DNA of 64,000 bases from an uncultured Prevotellamassilia sp. (GTDB taxonomy: Bacteria > Bacteroidota > Bacteroidia > Bacteroidales > Bacteroidaceae). A model generated the notes under the pieces. It had not been told where the DNA came from. It worked only from the letters and a program-made list of their open reading frames with translations, and made no database searches. This document shows, piece by piece, positions 44,201 to 53,980 of the stretch; the stretch's first letter is position 1, and each line of letters starts with the position of its first letter. The position numbers were made by a program, and so were the translations under genes. The stretch is from contig CAKQOG010000001.1 in the NCBI GenBank assembly GCA_934255485.1, positions 62,001-126,000 on the forward strand. The letters run 5' to 3'.

Positions 44201-47200
44201 GATATGCAGAAACATCAAGACTATCTTCTACACCCATTCTGATAACTCTTACAGGCTTATTCCATTCTCTGTGCATGTTGCCTTGGCGCAATATACGTCC
44301 GTTACGTTGCTCGTAGTCCATAGGTCGGTTAGGTGCATCCAAATGAATTAACGTATGCAATCTCTCTTGTATGTTTACGCCTGTACCCAATGTTGCCGTG
44401 CTACCCAATATAACTCTTACCTCTCCTCGGTTCACTTTGTCAAAAGTATCAAGCTTTGCCTTATCGCTCATGCCCGATTTCATAATAACTATTTGGTCGG
44501 ACGGAACACCATTCTCTATAAGTTTCTTCTTAATTTCTTCATAGAGATTAAAACCACTTTGCTTGTTCTGATAATGGTCCGCAAATATGGCTATCGTTCC
44601 ATTATAATCTGCTGTTTCCTTTAGGTCTTTTAAAGTCTGTCGTACTGCTTCGTTCGTTTTACTATTTGTATCGTCTTCTGCATTATCAACAACAAGTCTT
44701 GGGTCTACAGCTGCTGCCGTTGCAATGCCGTACATACGCAACACAAGGTCAGAGTTTTCTTTCTTCTCTTTACCACTCATTTCTTCAAAGCGTTGCAACT
44801 CGCTACGGACATATTTCATTACTGAATATAAAGCCTTTGTCTGTGGCAAATATATATCTTGTACCTTACCACCTTCCAACTCTGGTATTTTATCATTCAC
44901 GCCCTTAGCATCGCTTGTAAGCACAAAGTCCGTACACGACAATATCAAACGTGCCAACTCTGCCATATTCGTATAACCCAAAAAGCGGTTATTCTCTTTA
45001 AATGCACCACTTGGAGTAAATTCTGCCTTTTGTTCTATACGCCCAAAGTTTCTTACAAAATCATCAAAGTAAAATATATCGTTGGATTTAAGCATCTCTT
45101 GTGGGCATAGATAGCGCAGCATGGTCCATATCTCCGCTGCCGTATTGCTAACAGGTGTACCAGTCGCAAACACGATATTTTTGCCACCATTCTTTTCCTT
45201 TACGGATTGTATCTTCAAATAAAGCCCTTGAGAACGTTTAGAGAAACTTGGGTCTACACCTTTAACACCTCTTGTCATGGCAGTAGCAAAACCTAAATGC
45301 TTGTATGCGTGAGCTTCATCTACGAGCAAAGCATCAATGCCCATTTGGTCAAAGTCTACCACTTCATCCGTTTTGCGTTCAAGCATACGTTCTGCCTTAA
45401 CCTTAGCATTGTTTGTAGCTTTCGCTCTATCTTTCAATTCCTTTGCAGAAAGTTGCCCTTGAGCATTTTCTATTGAGTCTACCATCATAGGCATTCCATC
45501 TGCAACATCCTTTTCAGAGTCTTCCGCTAAATCATTCTTCAGATTTTCTATTTCCTTTTCAATTCTTGATTTTTCACGAGAGTCTTTTAAGGCGTCAAGA
45601 ATATGTATCTTCTCTTCTATTTTCTCTTGTATATACTTTATTCTCCTTTCCTTGCTATCTGGTATACGTTCAAATACACTCTGTGGCACTACAATCATGT
45701 CCCAATCATTGTAGCGTATCTTAGCATAGAAGTTCTTTCTTCCATCCTCTCCTTTGTCTTCCTCTGAAATGGTAAGTATCTTGGCATTAGGATATAACTG
45801 CTTTGCGCTCTCTACAAACTGACCTGTAGTAGCGTTCTGAACAACAATCATTGGCTTCTTGGCAGTTCCCAACTTACGCATTTGCATAGCAGTTGTAATG
45901 AGTGTGAACGTTTTACCTGTACCAACTTGGTGAGCAAGCAAGGTATTCTCTGTTACACATTTCACAACCGCTCTTGCTTGATGCGGACGCAATTCAAATG
46001 TAGTCTTGCCATCAAGCGTTTCTGACATGCCATCCAACCTCGTAGGCGCAAACTCATCTGTTATTTTCAATGGCACATAGCTGTTAAATTTCTCATTATA
46101 CGTTTTAGTTATTTGTTCAGCCAATGCCTCGTCAGTCTGCATCTTGTTCCTTGCCCAATCCTTAAAGTCTTGACGTATCTCGTCAATGCGTCTTGCACAT
46201 TCTAAAGTAGCATCCTTATCCTTTATAAAATGGCTTTTCCCATAAAAGTCTTTTTCACTTTTACCAAATACCACACTCTTGTAAGTCATGGCTGCGAGAA
46301 TAAGGTCACTACCCAATTTCTCAACACCCTTAAACTCTTCCTTTTCACTCCTTACGCCAAAGTTTCTGTTCTTTTCTGACTTTTCATTTGTCGCTTCCAT
46401 AGTCCATGTACCACCAGCGTATGTTAGTTTGGCTTTTACTCCAGTCCTTTCTTCTATGTATTCTTCATAGAGCTTTTTAGGACACCAAGACGAACCAATA
46501 GAAAACTCTATCAAGTGTGCAGGTATTTCCGTAGGTACGACCTTTTCCAATGCTTTGATATTGGCATTATATCTGCCATCTTCATTGTTCGCTTTGGCTG
46601 CTTCAAGTTTGTCTCGAACGTTACCACTAAGATAAACGTAAGACACATCCATTCGCCCCGATATAGGATTTTCAAACCCAAGTCCATCTGCAATGATAGA
46701 TTGCTTTACTTCCTCTTCGCTCTTGCCAAGAGTATCTGCAATATATCCAAGGTCTATATGGTTTGTCTTATAAAGGCTTGACATGATAGCATCCTTAATG
46801 GTCTTGGGCTTTTGCTCTTTCTTTACACCTACCACTCTGTGCTTAAATATGTCGCTCTTGCCATACTCTTTTATACGGTTGCCTTCTTTGTCGCCTTTCT
46901 CCTTGTATGTTTCAAGCGAAAGTACATTGGCATAGTCTACATCGTTCTTTCTTAACCATGCCAACTGATTGTTCTTGTGAAAGTGACCATAGGTATTTAC
47001 AAAATGGTCATAGGCTTTGTTGAGTTTATCCAACAAAGAATTTAAATCCTTGTCATCGTCATGTTCAGACTGATAGTCAAGCACCGCTTTTAGTGCAGTC
47101 TTGATGGCTTGATAGTCGTCAAATACCTCTGCTTTGGTGTGCCCTTTTATCTTCTTATCATTAAAACGCTTGGCGAGTTCCTCTTCACTAACACTCTCTC

Positions 47201-50200
47201 CTTTCTTAGCATTAGCAAGAATAGGTTGCGCCACACCACCACGTGCCACACAGAGTTGCCCCTTTTTATTCATAACAAGGCTGCCCTCCTTAATATCATC
47301 ACCAAGTTTTTCGTTCAGTCGGGCTGCCATATCTTCAGGACTTTCTTCCTCTTCTGGTACACCATTTTCCTCTTTCATATTCTTGAAAGAGTCTACAAAT
47401 GCTTGTAGTCGTTCCTTTTGATTAATACCATCACGCTCATACAAACCAACACTTGTAGGACGATAAGAGTTTCCTTCTTCAAATGCAAAGCGCATCTCAC
47501 CACCCATCATTTCGGGGTGTTTCACAAAATACTCGTTGTAGGTCAAAGCACGAGGCTTCTCTTTCTTCTCACCTTTGTTCTTAAACATAGCAGTGCGTGC
47601 CACAACAACATTGCTAACATCTATAGCATTGGCACTCTTCACACCATTTACACGTTTCCTAACAACGATAATGTCACTTGTTGCTTTCGTTCCGCCAAAG
47701 GTTGAATTGTTCAGTCTGAATGCACCTATCACATCTGCATCGCCATCGTTCACAAGCCAATCACGCAACCTTGTTGAATTATCAAGCGTTGAACTTGAAG
47801 TTATAAATACACCAATACCACCTTTACGCAACTTGCGCACATTCTTAGCTATACAGAAATCATGAATGTTGCTAAACATCTTTGACAAATCTGCATCACC
47901 CGAAGTGTCATTCACAAGCAATCCCGAAACAAACGGAACATTCGTAATGGCAAGATTTATGCTATTGTTAGGTATCTTCGTTTGTTCAAAACCTTGAATA
48001 TAAGTCTTTGCATCTGGGTATAGTAATGACAAAATACCACCGCTCGTTGGGTCTACTTCAACGGCTTGTATACGGCTATGGTTGCTTATCTCTATTGGCA
48101 TCTGCCCCAATATATTGCCAATACCTGCAGAGCCTTCAAGTACGTTTCCGCCCTTAACACCAAGTTCCGTTACAATATTCCATAGGCTGTCTATTACATC
48201 TACAGGAGTATAGAAAGCACTCTGTGTACTATCCAATGCAGCCTTATATCCATCCTCACCTAACAATTCTTTAAGCTTGTTTTGGTATTGTCGCATATCA
48301 TAGCTATAGCCAAATATCGAGCCTAAACCGCCCCAACCACTATACTTGCGCAACACTGCCATTTCCTCTTCGCTTGCCGTTTCGCCATTTTCAAGCAAGC
48401 GTTTAGCTAATTCAAGCGCATCAATGTTAGCTTGGATACGTGCTTTTACAGACTTTGGTGCATAGTCTACACCTCGTTCACCATGATTGTTATGAGTGTT
48501 TTGTTTTACATTGCTTGATTTACCAGATACGCCAGATACTCCTCCGCCTCCATTGGTGTCAGATTGAGTATGTGACTTGCCACGTCCACCCATTCCTCGT
48601 GACTTAGACTGCTCATCCGTATTCCCTGTTTCCTCTCCCAACGGTTCATTCTGTCCGCGTTGGTGTCCGCCTTTTCCTTTGGCGTCGCTTCCGCCATTTC
48701 GTAAGTGTACTTCTTCATTGTTTTGTGAATTATTATTAGTATCTGTTGCCGTATTCGCAGACTTGGCTATGCGCTCTTCGGTTTGATTAGTTCCATCTGT
48801 TTTAAGCTCCTCACCTCTTTCATATCGTACAGCCAAATCAACCAAAGCATCCATCATTTTCTTGGCAGCATCCTTGTCCTCAAAGATGAATGAATTCTCA
48901 TCCTCTTCATACTTCCCACCTAAAGATTTACAAACGTCCTTAAGATGAACAAGGTTTTGATAGCCTACCAATCTTACAGGAATACTATTATAAATAACGA
49001 ATTCATGTACTCTTTCGTTCCTTCCGAAATCAACATACGTATCTTCATCTATTTCTAATTCATATTTCTTAATGACTGCTTGCTTTTCTTCTTCGCTAAT
49101 AGGTAAAGATTGCTTTTCTTGCTTAGTTTCGGCTTGTTCTGTTTTCTTTTTCTTGTTGTTAGCATTAGCAGGCTTCTCTTCCTTTTCCAAAATAGGTTGC
49201 TTAGTCTCCTCAGTGGTTTCTGCTATAGGCTTAGCTTTACCTATAAGACGAGTATCAGACTTTTTTCTGTCTCCTGCAATTCTTGTCATCATCAAAGCAT
49301 AAGCCCCCTTAGATTTAATAAACACAAGAGTATAGTACTTTCCTTTAGATTTAAATACTCTTGCATCCTCTCCGCACCATTCCAAAATATTTAGGAGTAG
49401 ATTAGCGTCTGTTGCGTTGATACCACTCTCTTTATCTAAAAGAATTTGATGGTAAATCTCATATTCAACCATCTCATTTTCCACATTTATAGTCTTGGCT
49501 TCGGGGTGCTCTTCTTTGTACTTTTTCTTAAATTCTTTATATCGTTTTGAAGCATCTTTCAGGACATCTTCAAACTCACTTCGGCTATACTCATCGCTGT
49601 TTAGCATAGGTATAGCATTTACCCATATAGGGAACTTTAAATCTATAGCTTCCCCATTTTTACCTATTGTCTTTCCCTCATATTCAGTTGGGTATTCTTG
49701 GCGAGTAATAACCATAGTATGTCCGTCTGTAGCAACTGCAAAGCCATTTTCATAATGAATACCTCTTAATTGCGCTCTTACTTCTTTACCATTTACAATA
49801 CTCGTAATATTAAGCGTATTTTTCTGCTTTTTATAGCCAACCTTTTTGTCTCCCTTTTCTGGTATATGTTTTTCACAAAATGCTTTTTCAGCCTTTAATT
49901 TCTTTAAAAGTTCAGTATTGCCCTCTGCTTCAGCCTTAGCTATAGCTTTGTCAATTTCTGTTGTATCTGCCTTGGCTTTTGCTTGCTCTATTTGCGCAAC
50001 GTCCTTCTTCACCCCTGCATACTCCGCAAAAGGCTTTGTCTTGCGGTGGCTGCTATCAATCCACTTCTCGAAATCTTCGAGGTTCGTAGCGGACACGACA
50101 ATCCTGCGCCCATCTTCCCAACCTTTCTCATAGTTGGCGAGATAGTCGCTCTTTGCCTCGTCCATGTCGTTGAAGCCGAGCATCACCTTATGCTCGTCAA

Positions 50201-52613
50201 ACGTGCCATCGGGGTTGTATTGGTCCACCACATACACCTTGCGTCCGTTCCAATCGTCAATGTAGTTAGAGAGGAACACGTCTATGTGGTCTCCGTCTAC
50301 GCCCTCCGTGCCACGGAAGTAACCATAGGTGTTGTGCATCTTGCTTTCCCACTGCTTGCCATTGGCATCCGTGCCTTTGCGCACACTGCCCTCGGGCTGC
50401 TCAATAGTGATGTCAAACGTACCCACCTGCACATGACCTTTCTTGTAGTTGCCAGCCTCTTTCTGTGCTTCGGTGGGTTCGGTGTTCACTTCTGTAGATG
50501 CGGTGGCAATCTTGGTTGAAAGCGGTGTATCTCCCTTGTCTTCAGAAGTTTTCTCTCCCTTAATCTTCTTTGCTTGTTCTTCAACCTTTTGCTCGTTAGC
50601 TATTTGTTTAGCTTGCTCAATTGTATCAACATGCTCCCTACCATAGTTAGCTACATCAAAACGCTTAACTTCCTCGTAAGGTGTCATTTCCTCATACAAA
50701 GGAATTTTGTTTTCCTCAAACCAATCACGTGCAGCGTTATAACTCATCTTTATATACGGACGAGCCACATCACCAATATCATCTATCATTGCCTTTGCAA
50801 AGTCACCGAAAGCCTTTAATCCTCTATCAATGTAGCCAGTAGCCAACTCTGCTGCAATAGTCAATATCTCTGGGTCTATACCTACATTTAGCTGACCATT
50901 AAGTTTGGCTCTTAGTTTGCGCTTTAGTTCTTCCATGCGCTCATCGCTCACCAAACCAAATTGACCGCTCTTTTTTTGCTTTGTCTCTTTTGGTCGGTTC
51001 TCGGTTGGCTTTATAGGCTTCTTATCCTCGTTAGGCTCCTTAGGAATAGCGTTTGTATCTTTCTCTGTTTCGGCTATTGCTCCATCTTTGCTTGCTTCTA
51101 TTGAAACTTTTGTTCCATTTTCAGACCTTTGCACGTTTTCTTCTATTACCTTTTCATCGGGTGCAAAACCATTCTGCGAACTTTCCTTACCATTTCCTTG
51201 CAACTCTGTTGAATTTGCTGTATCTTTGCTATTGTCATCAAGAGCAGAAAAATCGGAACTGCCAGCTGCTTCATTATTTGTTGCAGGACTGATGGCGGTA
51301 ATTTCGTCCGCCGATGACCTTTCTATTGCCACACTTGGTAAAGCCTTGTGTGGCATTTTCTTTCGATGAAAAAACGACTTATGAAGTACAACCCTATTAG
51401 TGCCATCTTCTCCGATACTAACCATTTCTACATAATACTTGTCGTATTGTTTTATAAATAGCAACGTGGGTCTTCCTTTGCTTCTATCAATCTTTACATC
51501 TGTAGGATTATCAAGAATGTCTTGTATCTTCAGATATTCTTCAACAGGTTCTTCATCATGATGATTTACAGCATGGTCGATAAAATATCCTTTTCCACAG
51601 TATACATTTTGGTCCGTAGCATCTTTTCCCAATAATTTCAGATAGCCCTTAGGTACAACCGCTATAGGCTCTAATTCATTGCCAAAATGTTCTATAATTT
51701 CTTGTTGCGATTTTCCATCAGCCCATTCAAGATTTTCATCAGAAAGCCATTCCTTTATTCTATTATCTCTATCTTCTCTATTTTCATCCTTATAGTCATC
51801 TTTTTTATCTCCAATAGGAACATCGCTCTCCTCATTCTGTGCTACCTCATTGTCTTTCCCTGTTTGAGGTTCAGCATCATTTTGTTCTTTTGGCACATTA
51901 TCATTCTGTGGTGCATTGCTATCCTCATCCGATTGTTCTGCACTCTGCTTTCTTCTCTCCAGCGTACCTGCAATCTCTTTCCAATGCTCCAACTCTGCCT
52001 TAGCATTATCAATATTCTGCTTATGCTGCTTTGCTGCTGCAATCTTATCAGCCACCGAACCACTTTGCGCAATCTCTGCATTCTCTACATCATGCAAAGC
52101 CTTTTCCTTGTCAGCCACCATAGAGTCAGCAACAGATTGTGCCATATCTTCATCGCCATCTGTCTGTTCTACTATGGCATCCCATGCCGTGTCAGCATCC
52201 GTTTGCTCATAGATAGGGCTGCCATCGTTGTCTTTAGGAATACGAGCTAAGGCAGACTGATTTTTATCATCTGCTTTCTTATCATTCGTATCCTCCCATG
52301 AAATGCCTTGTTCTTCAAGTTGATATTGCGCCAATTCATTCCCCTGACGAGCCATTTCGATAAGCTCATCTGTAGTAGGTGGGGTTAAACTTCCATCGTC
52401 TGAATTATCCTTTCCATCTGCCCCTTGTTGCTTATCATCCTCTTGCTTAGGCAAAACACCATTATCCTCTGTAGGCTGTTCCTCTTCTGTAGGCAGTTCC
52501 TCCTCGCTATCCTTATTCCAAATGCTCTCACCATTACGCTCAACACTTGTCATTCTCTGTGCAATATCTTCGGGCTTCAACATCTCTGCACCATGTTCAG
52601 ATACAACCATCAC
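41109..52613 (-). CDS. Giant polyvalent protein: N6-methylase-like and SNF2-type helicase, 3'-truncated
   Basis: 3834 codons in one frame. In order: an acidic low-complexity N-terminus; ~290-430 a segment (NVYCGKGYFIDHAVNHH) like the BECR nuclease-type domains of such proteins; ~540-660 a helical segment (LNGQLNVGIDPEILTIAAEL); ~730-860 a pyrophosphatase-like domain (GVDGDHIDVFLSNYIDDW); ~920-1000 a part recalling a beta-clamp fold (FAVATDGHTMVI); ~1390-1700 a methylase domain with GGNVLEGSAGIGN and NVPF, a variant of NPPF; ~2200-2800 a helicase with AHQVGTGKT, VDEAHAYKH and QRNGRILRQGN; ~3200-3330 an LPD3-like part (AKLDAITSLKDGFKNAVYLG); ~3410 HEAVAHKGLRKLFG. It resembles phage P1 DarB and conjugative-element proteins that protect incoming DNA. 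The last ~45 codons (41109-41245) are antisense to the integrase relic, so the true 3' end is lost. The start (GTG 52613) is uncertain: the frame is open up to a TGA near 52692 and the 5' end may also be cut. Codon use is not obviously foreign. Confidence 0.85.
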   Translation of the reverse strand: MMVVSEHGAEMLKPEDIAQRMTSVERNGESIWNKDSEEELPTEEEQPTEDNGVLPKQEDDKQQGADGKDNSDDGSLTPPTTDELIEMARQGNELAQYQLEEQGISWEDTNDKKADDKNQSALARIPKDNDGSPIYEQTDADTAWDAIVEQTDGDEDMAQSVADSMVADKEKALHDVENAEIAQSGSVADKIAAAKQHKQNIDNAKAELEHWKEIAGTLERRKQSAEQSDEDSNAPQNDNVPKEQNDAEPQTGKDNEVAQNEESDVPIGDKKDDYKDENREDRDNRIKEWLSDENLEWADGKSQQEIIEHFGNELEPIAVVPKGYLKLLGKDATDQNVYCGKGYFIDHAVNHHDEEPVEEYLKIQDILDNPTDVKIDRSKGRPTLLFIKQYDKYYVEMVSIGEDGTNRVVLHKSFFHRKKMPHKALPSVAIERSSADEITAISPATNNEAAGSSDFSALDDNSKDTANSTELQGNGKESSQNGFAPDEKVIEENVQRSENGTKVSIEASKDGAIAETEKDTNAIPKEPNEDKKPIKPTENRPKETKQKKSGQFGLVSDERMEELKRKLRAKLNGQLNVGIDPEILTIAAELATGYIDRGLKAFGDFAKAMIDDIGDVARPYIKMSYNAARDWFEENKIPLYEEMTPYEEVKRFDVANYGREHVDTIEQAKQIANEQKVEEQAKKIKGEKTSEDKGDTPLSTKIATASTEVNTEPTEAQKEAGNYKKGHVQVGTFDITIEQPEGSVRKGTDANGKQWESKMHNTYGYFRGTEGVDGDHIDVFLSNYIDDWNGRKVYVVDQYNPDGTFDEHKVMLGFNDMDEAKSDYLANYEKGWEDGRRIVVSATNLEDFEKWIDSSHRKTKPFAEYAGVKKDVAQIEQAKAKADTTEIDKAIAKAEAEGNTELLKKLKAEKAFCEKHIPEKGDKKVGYKKQKNTLNITSIVNGKEVRAQLRGIHYENGFAVATDGHTMVITRQEYPTEYEGKTIGKNGEAIDLKFPIWVNAIPMLNSDEYSRSEFEDVLKDASKRYKEFKKKYKEEHPEAKTINVENEMVEYEIYHQILLDKESGINATDANLLLNILEWCGEDARVFKSKGKYYTLVFIKSKGAYALMMTRIAGDRKKSDTRLIGKAKPIAETTEETKQPILEKEEKPANANNKKKKTEQAETKQEKQSLPISEEEKQAVIKKYELEIDEDTYVDFGRNERVHEFVIYNSIPVRLVGYQNLVHLKDVCKSLGGKYEEDENSFIFEDKDAAKKMMDALVDLAVRYERGEELKTDGTNQTEERIAKSANTATDTNNNSQNNEEVHLRNGGSDAKGKGGHQRGQNEPLGEETGNTDEQSKSRGMGGRGKSHTQSDTNGGGGVSGVSGKSSNVKQNTHNNHGERGVDYAPKSVKARIQANIDALELAKRLLENGETASEEEMAVLRKYSGWGGLGSIFGYSYDMRQYQNKLKELLGEDGYKAALDSTQSAFYTPVDVIDSLWNIVTELGVKGGNVLEGSAGIGNILGQMPIEISNHSRIQAVEVDPTSGGILSLLYPDAKTYIQGFEQTKIPNNSINLAITNVPFVSGLLVNDTSGDADLSKMFSNIHDFCIAKNVRKLRKGGIGVFITSSSTLDNSTRLRDWLVNDGDADVIGAFRLNNSTFGGTKATSDIIVVRKRVNGVKSANAIDVSNVVVARTAMFKNKGEKKEKPRALTYNEYFVKHPEMMGGEMRFAFEEGNSYRPTSVGLYERDGINQKERLQAFVDSFKNMKEENGVPEEEESPEDMAARLNEKLGDDIKEGSLVMNKKGQLCVARGGVAQPILANAKKGESVSEEELAKRFNDKKIKGHTKAEVFDDYQAIKTALKAVLDYQSEHDDDKDLNSLLDKLNKAYDHFVNTYGHFHKNNQLAWLRKNDVDYANVLSLETYKEKGDKEGNRIKEYGKSDIFKHRVVGVKKEQKPKTIKDAIMSSLYKTNHIDLGYIADTLGKSEEEVKQSIIADGLGFENPISGRMDVSYVYLSGNVRDKLEAAKANNEDGRYNANIKALEKVVPTEIPAHLIEFSIGSSWCPKKLYEEYIEERTGVKAKLTYAGGTWTMEATNEKSEKNRNFGVRSEKEEFKGVEKLGSDLILAAMTYKSVVFGKSEKDFYGKSHFIKDKDATLECARRIDEIRQDFKDWARNKMQTDEALAEQITKTYNEKFNSYVPLKITDEFAPTRLDGMSETLDGKTTFELRPHQARAVVKCVTENTLLAHQVGTGKTFTLITTAMQMRKLGTAKKPMIVVQNATTGQFVESAKQLYPNAKILTISEEDKGEDGRKNFYAKIRYNDWDMIVVPQSVFERIPDSKERRIKYIQEKIEEKIHILDALKDSREKSRIEKEIENLKNDLAEDSEKDVADGMPMMVDSIENAQGQLSAKELKDRAKATNNAKVKAERMLERKTDEVVDFDQMGIDALLVDEAHAYKHLGFATAMTRGVKGVDPSFSKRSQGLYLKIQSVKEKNGGKNIVFATGTPVSNTAAEIWTMLRYLCPQEMLKSNDIFYFDDFVRNFGRIEQKAEFTPSGAFKENNRFLGYTNMAELARLILSCTDFVLTSDAKGVNDKIPELEGGKVQDIYLPQTKALYSVMKYVRSELQRFEEMSGKEKKENSDLVLRMYGIATAAAVDPRLVVDNAEDDTNSKTNEAVRQTLKDLKETADYNGTIAIFADHYQNKQSGFNLYEEIKKKLIENGVPSDQIVIMKSGMSDKAKLDTFDKVNRGEVRVILGSTATLGTGVNIQERLHTLIHLDAPNRPMDYEQRNGRILRQGNMHREWNKPVRVIRMGVEDSLDVSAYQRLKTKQLFVNAIMNSEEYLKNALDNRTLDEEDDDFGDVVANLSGSQYAILKQQVERDLKRYESREKQWEADQRYIGMNKPRLQGEIKREEELIKDNEERVTKLEKMFPNGTFKKIRIGKLSFGSVDEMKEYIKEHNKRVVEASERARENGKTTTKWTTTIDIDGLKFEVETEISPKMESQGVSLITKASRKMSYSCKELGLENIPVSKQLMKNCIEDIVDNVITANDYKERIGVYENSVERYKRDLQLMEQREGKPFEFSKQLEDARAKYMEYEALMKQELAEKAKKYAELDKQTDAATDVHYTGTDNEEEDEKKSEVSDDELMREGDMRNPNEMSESEKAEIGNALVNAPTIDVASNQIVKTEDMSARKAAEKWWRDNIGEPLFYDTEVGVVEINENSIGTSLAHRYGQAKLDAITSLKDGFKNAVYLGTIKDFIRTEKSVLNHYFAYPINYNGKRCYVFCRAMQDNNKNRLYVHEVFVADNIQEEGNTLQTAAQKPHGGIALYKAILSDALNAANVGNNSELYNFSNEKDEVRQSQERITLPTSVQEQVEAMHLGGEVEVVADGSQFKGKKRKAKGFYNKQTGKITIILGNHTSVEDVMQTLMHEAVAHKGLRKLFGKDFDAFLDKVFAGAEKSIREKIVALAAKNGWNIRTATEEYLASLAEDKETFEKHGGFWEKVRNFFYEMAHKLFPKLVKIGDNEMRYELWRSYENLKNDSSVIAEAKDIAMQSKLKVGEFAEKQGKTFDEETVLYREERERVDAKHDYEMAMKSVSHKFVTAWADSMYSLKQLQDIICKNGNTQIADWENAYMAENRMSSINLAEMGTYKKTFYKDMLDAIQSLMKGGVKYQDVVTYMYAKHGLERNKYIQDEEIGKLQQAFLDKYGEKPISRPNDFTSGIDRNDYASDDAYNKACQAAVDAAQKKYDEAEKKLNKKIAKIASSDYSGLSSLFNTNSGFKTAAQQYVSDFEKGREKKVDKSVEAHTDIKLSLIVDNFISRSLLIFLSLDVPTTTPLAKFSLLILIAVRTKN
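41991..42159 (-). repeat. 169-bp inverted repeat, right copy (inside the giant gene)
   Basis: Encodes residues ~3485-3540 of the giant protein (FFYEMAHKLFPKLVKIGDNE and what follows). Partner of 40361-40529. Confidence 0.88.
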
Positions 52614-52906
52614 ACCATCATTCGTAACGTTATTGTCACCAAAGATTGAATGTATCTTCTCTCTTGCGCTGATAAGTTGAAAAGTTAGTGGTCATACGCC
52701 GAAAGAGGTAGCGAGCTCTCCTACTGATATGCCAAGGTTACGTATAATAGTAGTCGCAGTCTAACTTTTACCTACCATTTGCAGCAACCCAAACATAGAC
52801 CTATAGGTCAAAATGCAGAATGACATAGTCTCTCATCGCCTATAAACACAGATGATTTCAAAGGTTGAAAGTTTTCAGACGCCAAATCAACGTTTTCAAC
52901 ATCTCA
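52614..52906. other. Junction between the giant gene and the IS copy
   Basis: The frame of the giant gene continues to about 52690 (SAREKIHSIFGDNNVTNDG on minus) and meets a TGA; beyond it the same frame still reads ATTIIRNLGISVGELATSFG, of unknown origin. At 52803 a sequence resembling the IS left end (ATAGGTCAAAATGCAGAATG) appears 104 bp before the real one, suggesting nested or repeated insertion. No gene is supported. Confidence 0.5.
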
Positions 52907-53977
52907 ATAGGTCAAATTGCAGGATGGCATATAGCGCGAAGCCTTATATACACTACATTTACAAGCATTTGAAAACAATAAGAAATCATTCAAATGCACA
53001 AAAGCAAATGTCCTGCATGTGGCTCCGCGCAAACAGTAAAGAACGGTAAGCGTAAAGGAGTTCAAACGTACAAATGCCAAGCTTGCGGTTATCAGTTCCG
53101 TAACTCCACAATGCCCTCAAATGATGAGATATGGAGTTTGTACATGGAAGGCAAACAAACCATTTCGAAACTCTCGCATTGCTTTGGCGTAAGTGAATCA
53201 ACAATCAAGCGTCGACTGAAAGATATCAGTAAAAGTTGGGAACAGCCAACCATCGAAGGTGGTGGTTATGTCCATATGGACGCAACTTACTGGGGGCGCA
53301 GATGGGGTGTTTTGCTAGCATTAGACGAGCATAGTGGCTTTCCCCTCTATCTTGCCTTTATCGAGAACGAAACGGCAAGCGACTATGAGAAAGCGATAAG
53401 AAGCATAGAGGAACGTGGCTATACGATCTTTGATATTATCATAGACGGTAAGAAAAGCCTCTTTACCCTCTTCTATGACTATCAGATATAAATGTGCCAA
53501 TTTCACATGAAGCAGATAATCAGACGTTATCTTACACAGAATCCAAGGCTTAAGGCAGCGCGAGAACTTAAGGGCCTATTGGACACGTTGACTGTTTCCT
53601 CTGGGAGGGACTTCAAGACCAACTATGCCCAGTGGAAAGAAAAATGGAAAGACACGTTTGCAAAGCGCTCTCTGCTGAAATGTGGGAAAAAAGCTATACT
53701 CACAAGCGCTTGCGTTCTGCGATGCACAGTTTAGATTTCTATATGCCATACCTCTTTACGTTTCAACAAGAAAGTTGTGAAGGCATGCCAAATACGAACA
53801 ACAAGATAGAGGGAACTTTTACCAATCTGAAGAAAAGGCTGAACGTACATAGCGGTATGACGGAGATGAGTCGCAAGCGACTCATTAGTGGGTTTTTCTT
53901 GGCATTGGCAGCAACTCATGGCATAAGAAAGCAGGACCCCTCAAGTGAAGAATCCCGCTAATTGCAATTTGACCTAT
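52907..53977 (+). mobile_element. Insertion sequence with zinc-ribbon DDE transposase (IS256-like variant), inactive
   Basis: Bounded by a perfect 15-bp terminal inverted repeat: ATAGGTCAAATTGCA at 52907-52921 and its complement at 53963-53977. The 1071-bp span holds one transposase gene broken by a stop and a frameshift. No clear target duplication is seen: left flank ACATCTCA, right flank ACGCCTAA. The IS256-variant assignment comes from the protein pattern and needs a database check. Confidence 0.75.
52994..53961 (+). pseudogene. Transposase pseudogene (one stop, one frameshift)
   Basis: The protein begins MHKSKCPACGSAQTVKNGKR with a zinc ribbon (Cys 6, 9, 28, 31), then an HTH (SKLSHCFGVSESTIKRRL) and a DDE nuclease core: VHMDATYWGRRWGVLLALD, then IIIDGKKSLF and, in the last part, NNKIEGTFTNLKKRLNVHSG for the acidic third residue. 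A TAA at 53489-53491 interrupts the frame (FYDYQI*MCQFHMK); it is one C-to-T change from CAA. A shift of one base near 53660-53680 moves the last ~100 codons to another frame (ALSAEMWEKSYTHKRLRSAM). The final frame ends at 53961, inside the right terminal repeat's border. It cannot make a full-length transposase. Confidence 0.85.
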
Positions 53978-53980
53978 ACG

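Noticed and set aside
48506..48718. 70-codon minus-strand frame MKKYTYEMAEATPKEKADTN...
   Set aside because: It looks protein-like and could be a nested small gene, but it lies entirely inside the giant gene on the same strand in another frame; a common cargo-like protein start does not suffice without conservation data.
51687..52250. 187-codon plus-strand frame, very hydrophobic
   Set aside because: Antisense to the low-complexity acidic start of the giant gene; hydrophobicity is the expected complement of Asp/Glu/Lys codons.
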